A stretch of DNA of 64,000 bases from Vicinamibacterales bacterium (GCA_041659285.1 JBAZYO010000002.1:455633-519632), one strand, 5' to 3'. Positions 8,585 to 17,361 are shown, counted from the stretch's first letter. The notes: generated by a model not told the origin, from the sequence alone. Numbers and translations are program-made.

Positions 8585-8590
8585 TACAAT
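8585..8590 (+). promoter_or_regulatory. -10 box TACAAT for the tctCB fusion gene (leaderless)
   Basis: TACAAT followed by 5 nt and a GTG start at 8596. It lies back to back with the phzF promoter in a 52-nt intergenic region. Confidence 0.5.
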
Positions 8591-8595
8591 GCCGC

Positions 8596-9927
8596 GTGTT
8601 TCTCCGCGGCCTGGTCGTCCTCCTGCTTCTCGCTGCAGCCACGGTCCACGGCCAAGGCACACTCACCATCGTCGCGCCCGCGGCGCCAGGCGGCGGGTGG
8701 GATCAGACCGCTCGCGTCATGCAGCGGGTGCTGGCGGACATCGCACCGGCCGTGCGCGTGCAGGTGGACAACATCCCCGGCGCGGCCGGCACCATCGGCC
8801 TGGCGCGGTTCGTGCAGTCGGAGCGCGGCAATCCCGACGCGCTGCTGGTCACCGGCCTCGTGATGGTCAGCGGTGTCATCACCAACGCCTCGCCGGTGTC
8901 GCTGTCGGATGCCACGCCGATTGCGCGGCTGACCGGCGAGACCGAGGTGATTGTCGTGCCGGCGGCGAGCCCGTATCAATCGCTCGCCCAATTGATCGCG
9001 GCCTTTCGCAAGGATCCCGGCGGGGTCTCGTGGGGCGGCGGGTCCGCCGGCGGCACCGATGACCTGCTGGTCCGGTTGCTCGCCGAGCAACTCGGCCTGC
9101 CCCCCTCACGCGTGAACTACATCGCCTTTCCCGGCGGCGGCGCGGCGCTCGCGGCGGTGCTGGGCGGCCAGGTCACGGCGGCGGTCAGTGGCTACGGAGA
9201 GTTCGCGGGACAGATCGCGGCAGGACACCTGCGGCCGCTGGCGATCTCCGCGGCCGAGCGCATCGCGGACATCAACGCGCCCACGCTGCGCGAATCCGGC
9301 GTGCCCCTGGACCTGGCGAACTGGCGCGCCATTGTCGCTCCGCCTGGACTCTCGGATGCGGAACGCGATGCGCTGACCGCGCGCATCACACAGATGGCGG
9401 AGAGCACGGCGTGGCAACAGGCGATCGCCGCCAACGGATGGGATGACCTGTTCCTGGCCGGCGCCGGCTTCCGGCAGTTCCTGCTGGCCGAACAGGCGCG
9501 CGTCGCGGCCGTGCTGCAGCGGCTGGCCACCGCCAACGGAGACAGCCCGCCACGATTCACGCTGGCCGTCACGCCGACGACCCTGCCCAATGTCACGGTC
9601 ACGATGTTCGTCGTCCTGGCTGCGGGCATGCTGGTGGGTCGCCTCCGGAATCGGCCACGTCTCGAGACTGGTCCCGCGCCCGGCAGGTCGATGACGGCGC
9701 TGCTCGGGCTCGCCTTGCTGTTGCAGCCCCTCGTCATGATCACCGCCGGCTTTGTTGCCTCTTCCACCATCACGTTCGCCGTGACCGCCGCGTCATGGCG
9801 TGGAGCGCGGCCCGCCGTGGGGACCATGGTGAAGGACCTGGTCGTCGGCGGCGTGTTCGCCACGGTCATCTACTTCGTGTTCAGCGCGGGACTCGGCGTG
9901 TCCCTGCCGCGCTTCCCGCTGCTCTAA
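8596..9927 (+). CDS. Tripartite tricarboxylate transporter, fused TctC (binding) and TctB (small membrane) protein
   Basis: 443 residues. Residues 1-20 are a signal peptide. About 21-310 are a Bug/TctC solute-binding domain (APAAPGGGWDQTARVMQ, NIPGAAGTIG, GGSAGGTDD, FPGGGAALAAVLGG). From about 330 onward come hydrophobic helices ending GVSLPRFPLL, the usual TctB C-terminal pattern. Normally these are two separate proteins. The complex imports carboxylates such as citrate using an ion gradient, together with TctA. The GTG start is the only in-frame start giving the signal peptide and lies 5 nt after TACAAT. The stop overlaps the tctA start (TAATG). Confidence 0.85.
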   Translation: MFLRGLVVLLLLAAATVHGQGTLTIVAPAAPGGGWDQTARVMQRVLADIAPAVRVQVDNIPGAAGTIGLARFVQSERGNPDALLVTGLVMVSGVITNASPVSLSDATPIARLTGETEVIVVPAASPYQSLAQLIAAFRKDPGGVSWGGGSAGGTDDLLVRLLAEQLGLPPSRVNYIAFPGGGAALAAVLGGQVTAAVSGYGEFAGQIAAGHLRPLAISAAERIADINAPTLRESGVPLDLANWRAIVAPPGLSDAERDALTARITQMAESTAWQQAIAANGWDDLFLAGAGFRQFLLAEQARVAAVLQRLATANGDSPPRFTLAVTPTTLPNVTVTMFVVLAAGMLVGRLRNRPRLETGPAPGRSMTALLGLALLLQPLVMITAGFVASSTITFAVTAASWRGARPAVGTMVKDLVVGGVFATVIYFVFSAGLGVSLPRFPLL

Positions 9928-11405
9928 TGGGCGAACTCTGGACCGGGTTCGCCGTCGCGCTGCAACCGATCAACCTGCTGTGGGGCCTGGCGGGTGTCAC
10001 GCTCGGCACGGCGGTGGGCGTGCTGCCGGGCATTGGCCCGGCGCTCACGGTGGCGTTGCTGTTGCCGGTGACCTACGGCCTCGATCCGACGGCCGCCCTG
10101 ATCATGTTCGCCGGTATCTACTACGGCGCGATGTACGGGGGATCGACCACGTCCATCCTGCTGAACACGCCCGGCGAGAGCGCCACCATCGTGACCGCGC
10201 TCGACGGCCACCAGATGGCGCGCAACGGCCGCGCCGGCGCGGCGCTGGCCACCGCGGCGATCGGTTCGTTCGTCGCCGGCACGTTGGCGACGCTCGCTCT
10301 GAGCATGACGGCGCCGCTGATGGTGCGGATGGCGCTGGCCTTTGGGTCGGCGGAATACTTCGCGCTGATGGTGCTCGCGTTCGTGACCGTGACCAGCGTG
10401 CTGGGCGGGTCGCGGCTGGCCGGCTGGGTCAGCCTGACGCTGGGCCTCGCGCTCGGCGGCATCGGCATCGACGGCCTGAGCGGGCAGGCACGGTTCACCT
10501 TCGGCATCCCGTATCTGCTGGATGGGATCGACCCGGTGATTGTGGCGATCGGCCTGTTCGCCATCGGCGAAACGCTGTGGGTGGTCAGCCGCGGGCCCGG
10601 CGAGGATCAGGTGCTGCCGGTCCGCGGCTCGCTGTGGATGACGCGCAACGAGTGGCAGCGATCGTGGAAGCCGTGGCTGCGCGGCACGGCGATCGGCTTT
10701 CCGATGGGCGCGCTGCCCGCAGGCGGCGCCGAGCTGCCCACGCTGATGTCATACGCGATCGAGAAGCGGCTGTCAGCGCGGCCCGGGGAGTTCGGCCACG
10801 GCGCCATCGAGGGGGTGGCCGGTCCCGAGGCCGCCAACAACGCCGCCGCCGCCGGCACGCTCGTGCCGCTCCTCACGCTGGGGCTGCCGACCTCGGCGAC
10901 CGCGGCGGTGCTGCTCGCCGCGTTTCAACAGTTCGGCCTGCAGCCGGGTCCGCTGCTCTTCGCGCACGAGCCGGCACTGGTCTGGGGCGTGATCGCGAGC
11001 CTCTACGTTGGCAACGCCATGCTGCTCGTGCTCAACCTGCCGCTCGTCGGGCTGTGGGTGAAGCTGCTGTCGATCCCGCGGCCGTGGTTGTACGGCGGCA
11101 TCCTGGTCATGGCCTCGCTCGGCGCCTACAGCGTGCACCGTTCCGCGGGCGACCTGGTGCTGGTGGCGATCATCGGCATCATCGGCTTCGGTCTGCGTTA
11201 CGTCGATGCCCCGGTCGCGCCGGTCATGATCGGGTTGATTCTCGGTCCGGCCGCGGAGCAGCACCTGCGGCGGGCGTTGTCGATCAGCCAGGGCGACTGG
11301 TCGGTCTTCCTGACGCGGCCGCTGTCGGCCGTGTTGTTGGGCGCCGCCATGGCGATCATCGCGCTCACCGCCATCCGCCGGAAGGCCGGTAGAATCGAGG
11401 CATGA
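9927..11405 (+). CDS. tctA: Tripartite tricarboxylate transporter, large permease TctA
   Basis: 492 residues, the usual TctA size, with about a dozen membrane helices. Family motifs: GVLPGIGPALTVALLLPVTY near residue 33, YYGAMYGGSTTSILLNTPGE at about 66, and in the second half GPEAANNAAAAGTLVPLLTLGLPTS. This is the ion-coupled channel component in the inner membrane. The ATG overlaps the tctCB stop codon, showing an operon. Its 3' end carries the promoter of msrA. Confidence 0.92.
   Translation: MGELWTGFAVALQPINLLWGLAGVTLGTAVGVLPGIGPALTVALLLPVTYGLDPTAALIMFAGIYYGAMYGGSTTSILLNTPGESATIVTALDGHQMARNGRAGAALATAAIGSFVAGTLATLALSMTAPLMVRMALAFGSAEYFALMVLAFVTVTSVLGGSRLAGWVSLTLGLALGGIGIDGLSGQARFTFGIPYLLDGIDPVIVAIGLFAIGETLWVVSRGPGEDQVLPVRGSLWMTRNEWQRSWKPWLRGTAIGFPMGALPAGGAELPTLMSYAIEKRLSARPGEFGHGAIEGVAGPEAANNAAAAGTLVPLLTLGLPTSATAAVLLAAFQQFGLQPGPLLFAHEPALVWGVIASLYVGNAMLLVLNLPLVGLWVKLLSIPRPWLYGGILVMASLGAYSVHRSAGDLVLVAIIGIIGFGLRYVDAPVAPVMIGLILGPAAEQHLRRALSISQGDWSVFLTRPLSAVLLGAAMAIIALTAIRRKAGRIEA
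11390..11395 (+). promoter_or_regulatory. -10 box TAGAAT for msrA (leaderless)
   Basis: TAGAAT inside the 3' end of tctA, exactly 6 nt before the msrA ATG at 11402. It would allow msrA to be expressed independently of the transporter. Confidence 0.5.
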
Positions 11406-12034
11406 AGCTCAGCGACCTATTCGGCGGCGGCATGGGCATCCCCGCCGACCAGTTCCCCGATCCGGCCGTCGACATTCCGCCCGACACCACCGGCGCCCCG
11501 CAGACCGTCGTCCTTGGCGGCGGCTGCTTCTGGTGCACCGAGGCGGTGTTCGTCAAGCTCGATGGCGTGATCAGCGTCGTGTCCGGCTATGCCGGCGGCA
11601 CCGCCGCGACCGCGGATTACCAGAGCGTCTGCAGCGGCATGACCGACCACGCGGAGGTGATCCGCGTGCGCTACGACTCGAGCCGCATCTCGTTCGGCCA
11701 GGTGCTCAAGGTGTTCTTCGCCATTGCCCACGACCCGACGCAGCTCAATCGCCAGGGCAACGACATGGGCCGGCAGTACCGGTCCGCGATCTTCTACGGC
11801 AGCGTGAATCAGGAACAAGTGGCGAGGGCCTATCTCCAGCAACTGGAAGAGGCGAAGGTGTTCGAGCAGCCGATCGTGACCACCGTCGAGCCCCTGATCG
11901 AGTTCTTCGAGGCCGAGGCCTACCACCAGGACTTCGTCGCCCGGAACCCGGCGCAGCCCTACGTGGCGGCGGTGGCGATGCCCAAGGTCAGGAAGCTCGA
12001 GAAGGCCTTCGGCGACAAGTTGAAGAAGTCGTGA
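11402..12034 (+). CDS. msrA: Peptide-methionine (S)-S-oxide reductase
   Basis: 210 residues. MsrA repairs oxidised methionine using a catalytic cysteine recycled by thioredoxin. The signature GGGCFWCTE places the catalytic Cys at about residue 42, followed by GYAGG, HAEVIRVRYD, FFAIAHDPTQLNRQGND and YRSAIFY. An N-terminal extension of about 35 residues precedes the core and has no clear signal peptide. The start overlaps the tctA stop (ATGA) and is also correctly placed for leaderless initiation. Confidence 0.95.
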   Translation: MKLSDLFGGGMGIPADQFPDPAVDIPPDTTGAPQTVVLGGGCFWCTEAVFVKLDGVISVVSGYAGGTAATADYQSVCSGMTDHAEVIRVRYDSSRISFGQVLKVFFAIAHDPTQLNRQGNDMGRQYRSAIFYGSVNQEQVARAYLQQLEEAKVFEQPIVTTVEPLIEFFEAEAYHQDFVARNPAQPYVAAVAMPKVRKLEKAFGDKLKKS

Positions 12035-12053
12035 GACATAATAGGGGTCTTGT

Positions 12054-12130
12054 GCGCTCGTAGCTCAACTGGATAGAGCATCAGCCTTCGAAGCTGGGGG
12101 TCGCAGGTTCGAGTCCTGCCGAGCGCACCA
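12054..12130 (+). tRNA. tRNA-Arg, anticodon UCG
   Basis: A complete cloverleaf: acceptor GCGCTCG pairing with CGAGCGC, D-arm GCTC/GAGC, anticodon stem TCAGC/GCTGG with loop CTTCGAA (anticodon TCG, reads CGA), T-arm GCAGG-TTCGAGT-CCTGC, then A and an encoded CCA. A CATAAT/TAATAG-type -10 lies about 10 nt upstream. Confidence 0.95.
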
Positions 12131-12194
12131 TTCGATTCGCCCTCTGATCCCTGCTCCCTGATCCCCGCTTTCGCCTACACTCTGGGGAGCGCCG

Positions 12195-13223
12195 ATGCCC
12201 AGCACGACTGCCCCTCCCAACTGGGCGGAACTCCCGGACGAAGAGCTTCTCAACCTTCGCCTCGCGGCGCTCCCCCTCCGCCTCGACGGCACGGTCGTCG
12301 AATCGCGCATTGGCCAGCTCAAGGCCGAACTCGAGGCCCGCGGCCTCACCTTCCCCCTGCACTTCTACCTGTCGGACGAGTGGTTCACACCGGACGGCCA
12401 GGCCTCGATGGCGGTGCCCTTCTACCTGGCGCATCCGCGCCTCGAACGGCTCGAGAAATCCCAGATGCTCGAAGTGGAAGGCGGCGAGCACGACTGGTGC
12501 ATGCGCATCCTGCGCCACGAAGCCGGCCACGTCATCGACAACGCCTACAAGCTCCGCCTCCGCCGCCCCCGCCGGAAGGTCTTCGGCCGCTCGTCGGAGC
12601 CGTACCCCGAGTTCTACGCGCCGCGGCCGTACAGCAAGAGCTTCGTGCTGCACCTGGACCCGTGGTACGCGCAGAGCCACCCCGACGAGGATTTCGCCGA
12701 GACCTTCGCGGTGTGGCTGACGCCTGAATCCAACTGGAAGACCCGCTACACGGGCTGGCCGGCCATCAAGAAGCTCGAGTACATGGACGAGCTGATGAAG
12801 TCGCTGGTCGGCAGGCAGCCGCTGCTCGAGCGGACCGACGAAGTGGACCCGCTGCGCAAACTGAACCGCAGCCTCCGCTTTCATTACCGCCGCAAGCGCC
12901 GGCACTACGGCGTCGATCACCCGACCTTCTACGATCGCGACCTGCGGCGGCTGTTCTCGGACGCGCCGGAACACGCGCACCACATGACCGCGCCGCAGTT
13001 CCTCGCCCGCATCCGCGGGCCGGTCCGCAAGATGGTCGCCGAGTGGACCGGCATCTACCAGTACACCATCGACAAGGTGTTCGAAGACATCATTGTCCGA
13101 TGCCGCGAGCTCAAGCTTCGCCTCGCCGTGCCTGAGGAACAGGCGCGGCAGGAATTCACGGTGCTGCTGACCGTGCAGGTGATGAACTACCTGCACAGCG
13201 GACGCCATCGGGTGGCCCTTTGA
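12195..13223 (+). CDS. Putative zinc metallopeptidase paired with an ATP-grasp ligase
   Basis: 342 residues, cytoplasmic (no signal peptide or membrane helix). The HEAGH motif at 108-112 is a gluzincin-type HExxH-like zinc site, and DEDFAETFAVWL about 55 residues later supplies a plausible third ligand. It resembles the putative zinc-binding metallopeptidase family, which is poorly characterised. The C-terminal third is basic and helical (FHYRRKRRHYG). The ATG at 12195 has a GGGGAG site 7 nt upstream and TACACT farther up. The 3' end overlaps the ATP-grasp gene, so the two products likely act on a common peptide-like molecule (inference). Confidence 0.7.
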   Translation: MPSTTAPPNWAELPDEELLNLRLAALPLRLDGTVVESRIGQLKAELEARGLTFPLHFYLSDEWFTPDGQASMAVPFYLAHPRLERLEKSQMLEVEGGEHDWCMRILRHEAGHVIDNAYKLRLRRPRRKVFGRSSEPYPEFYAPRPYSKSFVLHLDPWYAQSHPDEDFAETFAVWLTPESNWKTRYTGWPAIKKLEYMDELMKSLVGRQPLLERTDEVDPLRKLNRSLRFHYRRKRRHYGVDHPTFYDRDLRRLFSDAPEHAHHMTAPQFLARIRGPVRKMVAEWTGIYQYTIDKVFEDIIVRCRELKLRLAVPEEQARQEFTVLLTVQVMNYLHSGRHRVAL

Positions 13224-14242
13224 AACCTCAACGCGTTCTGACCCTCGTCCACAAAGGCCTCGAACCGCCAGACGAGGCGCCCGACAAGGAGGTCGCGTCC
13301 ACCGCGTCGTGGCGCATGGAGTATGACGTCGTCCAGACGCTCCGCGCCCTCGGCCACGAGCTGCGCGTGATCGGCGTGCACGACGACCTCACGCCGATCC
13401 GCAGCTCGATCGAAGACTTCAAGCCCTCGATCACCTTCAACCTGATGGAGGCGTTCGACGACGTGGTGGTGTTCGACCAGAACGTGGTGAGCTACCTCGA
13501 GTTGCTGAAGGTGCCGTACACCGGCTGCAACCCGCGGGGCCTGACGCTGTCGCGCGACAAGGGCCTGGCCAAGAAGCTGATGGCGTATCACCGCATCCCG
13601 GTGCCCGACTTCCTGGTGGTGCCGCTCGGCCGCAAGCCGAAGTTGCCCAAGCGCCTCCACTTCCCGCTGATCGTCAAGTCGCTGACCTACGAGTCGTCCA
13701 CGGGCATTTCACAGGCGTCGGTGGTCGAGAACGACGAGCAGCTGAACAGGCGCGTGCAGTTCATCCACGACACCATCATGACCCCCGCCATCGTCGAGGA
13801 ATTCATCGACGGCCGCGAGCTCTACGTCGGCGTACTCGGCAACGATCGCCTGCAGGTGCTCCCGGTGTGGGAGATGTCGTTCTCGAAGATGCCCGAGAAC
13901 AGCTGGCGCATCGCCACCGAGCGGGTGAAGTGGAGCGTCAAGTACCAGAAGAAGCACGGCATCGACACGGCGGAGGCGGGGCTGCCGGACGACATCACGG
14001 CGAAGGTGCAGCACCTCGCCAAGCGCGTCTACCGCGCGCTGGATCTCAGCGGCTACGCGCGCGTTGACCTTCGCATGAAGGCCAACGGCGACTTGTTCGT
14101 GATTGAGGCCAACCCGAATCCGCAGCTGGCGCAGGGTGAAGACTTCGCCGAGTCGGCCCGGCGAGCGGGCGTGTCGTATGCCAAGCTCATCGAGCGGATC
14201 ATCGGCCTCGGGCTGCAGTGGCAGCCGTCGCGCATGGCGTAA
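13220..14242 (+). CDS. ATP-grasp ligase, D-Ala-D-Ala ligase-like
   Basis: 340 residues with D-Ala-D-Ala ligase organisation. The N-terminal half contains FNLMEAFDD and VPYTGCNPRGLTLSRDKGLAKKLM; the centre has PLIVKSL and IVEEFIDGRELYVGVLGN; the end carries the Mg-binding signature GYARVDLRMKANGDLFVIEANPNPQL. The family forms amide bonds through acyl-phosphates. Genuine Ddl normally sits among cell-wall genes; here the partner is a metallopeptidase-like protein, so the substrate is probably different. The TTG start overlaps the upstream TGA (TTGA), implying coupled translation. Confidence 0.8.
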   Translation: MKPQRVLTLVHKGLEPPDEAPDKEVASTASWRMEYDVVQTLRALGHELRVIGVHDDLTPIRSSIEDFKPSITFNLMEAFDDVVVFDQNVVSYLELLKVPYTGCNPRGLTLSRDKGLAKKLMAYHRIPVPDFLVVPLGRKPKLPKRLHFPLIVKSLTYESSTGISQASVVENDEQLNRRVQFIHDTIMTPAIVEEFIDGRELYVGVLGNDRLQVLPVWEMSFSKMPENSWRIATERVKWSVKYQKKHGIDTAEAGLPDDITAKVQHLAKRVYRALDLSGYARVDLRMKANGDLFVIEANPNPQLAQGEDFAESARRAGVSYAKLIERIIGLGLQWQPSRMA

Positions 14243-14248
14243 GGGCGA

Positions 14249-14339
14249 ATTGGGGTCAGGTCAAGAAAATCACAGTTTGGGATAGTTGGGGTCTGACCCC
14301 AATCATCCCAAACTGTGATTTTCTTGACCTGACCCCAAT
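14249..14339. repeat. 91-bp palindrome with perfect 35-bp arms
   Basis: Arms 14249-14283 and 14305-14339 are exact inverted copies. The 21-nt centre holds a further palindrome TTGGGGTCTGACCCCAA. The element fills the space between two convergent genes, so it may end transcription from both sides. Its core relates it to the repeat pair at 5005-5055. Confidence 0.9.
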
Positions 14340-14344
14340 CATCC

Positions 14345-15418
14345 CTATTTCGTCGGCTTCAGCGTCAGCTTCTGCATGCGCCAGTTGAGCAACTCGCCCA
14401 CGTAGAGCTCGTTCTCCGACGGGCAGGCAATCTCGTGGATCCAGCCGAACTGCTTGGGCTGGTGCCCGGACTTGCCGAGCATCCCCAGCACCTTGCCGTC
14501 GAGCGACAGCTTGTAGATGCGGCCGGGGAACGCGTCGGCGGAATAGAGATACTGCGTCGGCCCGCCCGACACGCAAATCGCCCACGGCGCGCCGCTCTGG
14601 GCGGTGGCGCCCTCCGGCGTCGGCGTGTTGCCAAACCACGGCTGCGTCCCCGCCGGCACCGGCACGTCGATGGTGATCGTCCGCAGGTGGTTGCCGTCGG
14701 GATCGAACACCTGGATGCGGCGGTTACCGCGGTCGGCCACGTAGATGTTGCCCTTGGCGTCGTTGGCGATACTGTGCGGCGTGTTGAACTCGCCTTCCTT
14801 GGTGCCGCGCTCGCCCCACGACTTCACCCAGTCACCGTCCTTGGTGAACTTGGCGACGCGCGAGTTGATATAGCCGTCGCTGATGAAGATGTTGCCCTGC
14901 GTGTCCCACGCCACGTCGGTCGGCTCGCGGAACTGCCCGTTGACGTGCGGGCGAACCGGGGTGACGCGCGTCCACGGCTCGGCGTGGTCCGACGCTTCCT
15001 TCTTGCGGCCGAACACCATCACGACCCGGCCTTCGGGGTTGAACTTGACCACCATGTCAGAGCCCTTGTCGATGGCCCAGATGTTGTCGTCCTTGTCGAC
15101 GCGGACGACGTGGGCGTAGGCCCAGGCGTAGAGGCCCTTGCCGATCTCGCGGATGAACTTGCCGTCGGGCCCGAACTCGAGCAACTGCGACGCCGTCGCG
15201 GCGTAGGCCGGGCCGCTGGCGCTGTTGCCGCGGTTGTAGATGAAGATGTGCTTCTTCGAATTGACGGCCACGCCCGAGACCTCGCCCAGGTGCATGTCGG
15301 GCGGCAACTTCAGGAAGTTGATGTCGGAATCGAACGGAATCTCAGGCACCGCCTGCTGCTGCGCGGCAGCAAACGACGAACCCGTCACAATTACCAGCGC
15401 AATGAGCCAGCGTTTCAT
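14345..15418 (-). CDS. Secreted NHL-repeat beta-propeller (peptidylamidoglycolate lyase-like)
   Basis: 357 residues with a signal peptide (MKRWLIALVIV ... FAAAQ). The body holds NHL/6-bladed propeller repeats such as REPTDVAWDTQGNIFISDGY, NTPHSIANDAKGNIYVADRGNRRIQVFDPDG and FGWIHEIACPSENELYVGEL. The arrangement resembles the lyase domain of peptide-amidating monooxygenase and many acidobacterial secreted propellers. A lyase activity is possible but not shown; ligand or peptide binding is equally likely. The start has a GAGGGGG ribosome site, and the 3' end abuts the 91-bp palindrome. Confidence 0.75.
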   Translation of the reverse strand: MKRWLIALVIVTGSSFAAAQQQAVPEIPFDSDINFLKLPPDMHLGEVSGVAVNSKKHIFIYNRGNSASGPAYAATASQLLEFGPDGKFIREIGKGLYAWAYAHVVRVDKDDNIWAIDKGSDMVVKFNPEGRVVMVFGRKKEASDHAEPWTRVTPVRPHVNGQFREPTDVAWDTQGNIFISDGYINSRVAKFTKDGDWVKSWGERGTKEGEFNTPHSIANDAKGNIYVADRGNRRIQVFDPDGNHLRTITIDVPVPAGTQPWFGNTPTPEGATAQSGAPWAICVSGGPTQYLYSADAFPGRIYKLSLDGKVLGMLGKSGHQPKQFGWIHEIACPSENELYVGELLNWRMQKLTLKPTK

Positions 15419-15484
15419 TTATCCCCCTCAGAACACAGTGTCTAACCCGCCCCGGCAACCCCGGGCGTGCGACACACTTTATCG

Positions 15485-16318
15485 CTATTTCGGCAGCAGC
15501 GGCCTCAGCTTCGAGGATTGTTCGATGGCATCCCGGCACGACTCGCCCGGCGGGCCGCCGGCCGCGTCTCTCACCAGGGCCGGCGTCGCGCCGGCATCGT
15601 GCTTCAACAGGTAGCCGAGCGTGGCCACCCGCACGTCGCACGACCACGACCGTCCGCCAGCGGCGTAGGCCTGCCTGATGCGGCCGACCATGGCCGCGGA
15701 GCCAAACCGCTCGAGGCGGACCGCGGCATCGATTCGCTCGTCGAGAATCCCCTGCTGCAGCCCCCGCAGCCAGATCTCGTCGAACTCGGCGAACGCGGCG
15801 TCGGGCAGCGCCGACAGCGTCGTCATTGAGACGCGCAACTCGTTGCGTCCCAGCTCCGACAGCATCAACGGCCGCGCCTCTTGCGGCGCCAGATCGAACA
15901 ACCGGCGCAGGGCGATATCCCGCAGCTTCGCCGATTCATCCGGTGGATTTTGATAGAGCGCCTTGATCACGGGGCCCATCGCCGAGAATCGAAAGCGATC
16001 CCAGTTCCAGAACAGCAGGTTGAACTGGACCTCGAAATCCACCAGGCGGAACGCGGCGGCGGCCTCTTGCGGGAAGTTCTTGAGCGCGGGACCGAACTTG
16101 CCGACCAGGCGGGTGTCTTCGTAGCGGCCCAGGTCGGCCAGTTCGTCGGCGATCTCGGCGGTGAGCGCGCCCGGTCCGCCGCCGACGGCGACCGCTTGCG
16201 CCCGGGCGGTCGCCGCCCGCTCGAGTTCCGCATCCGACGCGGTCTGCGCGAACGTCGCGGCCGCTGGCACCAGCCACGCGACCATCACGAACGGCACGAG
16301 TGCCCGGCGGAGTCTCAC
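15485..16318 (-). CDS. Secreted alpha-helical protein, HEAT-like
   Basis: 277 residues starting at a GTG (16318) that overlaps the upstream stop as GTGA; the start gives a signal peptide (ALVPFVMVAWLVPAAATFAQ). The mature protein is helical and repetitive (LRDIALRRLFDLAPQEARPLMLSEL; RIDAAVRLERFGSAAMVGRI), suggesting HEAT-like packing. It is translationally coupled to the DUF1028 protein. No enzyme motif is visible and the role is unknown. Confidence 0.6.
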   Translation of the reverse strand: MRLRRALVPFVMVAWLVPAAATFAQTASDAELERAATARAQAVAVGGGPGALTAEIADELADLGRYEDTRLVGKFGPALKNFPQEAAAAFRLVDFEVQFNLLFWNWDRFRFSAMGPVIKALYQNPPDESAKLRDIALRRLFDLAPQEARPLMLSELGRNELRVSMTTLSALPDAAFAEFDEIWLRGLQQGILDERIDAAVRLERFGSAAMVGRIRQAYAAGGRSWSCDVRVATLGYLLKHDAGATPALVRDAAGGPPGESCRDAIEQSSKLRPLLPK

Positions 16319-17352
16319 TGCGCGATCAGGCGGGCAAATTCGGGCAGTCCCTTCAGCGCAGCGAACAGCGGGTCCGCGGCGGCCTGTGGCTTCCACTGTT
16401 TGGGCTGGCGGCGAATGGCCTGCGCCAGCTGGTCGAGCGCCTGCCTGGTGTCGCCGGCTTGCGCGTAGCGCTGCGCCAGCGCGTAGATCGCCGGCTCGCT
16501 GCGCGGGTTGATCGCAAGCGCCTTCTTCTGCTCGGAGATGGCGTCGGCGAACTTCCCTTCCTTGGCCAGCTGCGCGGAGCGCTCGGTCAGGCGGTTCGGC
16601 ACGCCGAGCGTCATGTTCAGCAGACGGCGCAGCTCCTTGAACGGCTCTTCCGCATCGTCCACGCGCAGGTCGACGATGCGCTCGACGGTGGATTCGGAAT
16701 TGGGCGGCAACGGCCGCACCACCAGGATCCCGGCGGACTGCATGCCGCGCGTATCGCCGCCCTTCGACTGCCCGGCATCGAGCGCGTCCATCAGGCGTTC
16801 GGCCATCGAGCCCTTGCCGTTCTGATACGCCGCGGCCATCGCCTTCACCACCTCTTCACTCGCCAGCGTGTTGCCTTGCGCGGAGAAGTTGAGGCCGGCG
16901 GCATGGCCGGCGAAGCCGCCGAGGTGCACGAGGTCCTTCGGGTCCGAGTTGCGATCGATCACGCGCTTGCCGGTGTAGACCGCCGAGCGTCCCTTGGTAT
17001 CGATCACCGCCACCTGGCGGGTATCACGTCCCGGATCCTCATCCGTAATCCGCTTGACGACTTCCGCTGGCGACAGGCCCTGCTCGAGCAGGGCAATGGC
17101 CTTGGGGCCGTACTGGCGATTCGCCGACGCCTGGGTGGCCACGGCGCCGACGCCGGGTTTCGCGTACGGCACCGCGGCGCCCGCCCCGAATGCGCGCGAC
17201 TGGACCCCGACGCCGAGCTCGTTGGTGGCCGGATCGAAGGCGATGATCGAGAAGGTGCCGAACCAGGGATCCCCGGCGGTGGCGGGCTTCGGCGCATCTT
17301 GAGCCTGCAAGGTCACCGAGGCCAACAAGGCGACAACGAATAGTCGAGTCAT
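16315..17352 (-). CDS. DUF1028 (Ntn-hydrolase-like) protein with C-terminal TPR
   Basis: 345 residues. A signal peptide (MTRLFVVALLASVTLQAQ) is followed by a DUF1028 domain to about residue 225: TFSIIAFDPATNELGVGVQSRAFGAG, GVGAVATQASAN, GKRVIDRNS, GDTRGMQSAGILVV. The rest holds TPR-type helices (AKEGKFADAISEQKKALAINPRSEPAIYALAQRY). DUF1028 is a predicted Ntn-hydrolase fold of unknown substrate. The ATG at 17352 is preferred to a GTG at 17361, because TAGACT abuts 17361 but is 9 nt from 17352. A second DUF1028 protein occurs at 29207. Confidence 0.85.
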   Translation of the reverse strand: MTRLFVVALLASVTLQAQDAPKPATAGDPWFGTFSIIAFDPATNELGVGVQSRAFGAGAAVPYAKPGVGAVATQASANRQYGPKAIALLEQGLSPAEVVKRITDEDPGRDTRQVAVIDTKGRSAVYTGKRVIDRNSDPKDLVHLGGFAGHAAGLNFSAQGNTLASEEVVKAMAAAYQNGKGSMAERLMDALDAGQSKGGDTRGMQSAGILVVRPLPPNSESTVERIVDLRVDDAEEPFKELRRLLNMTLGVPNRLTERSAQLAKEGKFADAISEQKKALAINPRSEPAIYALAQRYAQAGDTRQALDQLAQAIRRQPKQWKPQAAADPLFAALKGLPEFARLIAQ

Positions 17353-17361
17353 AGCGGCCAC

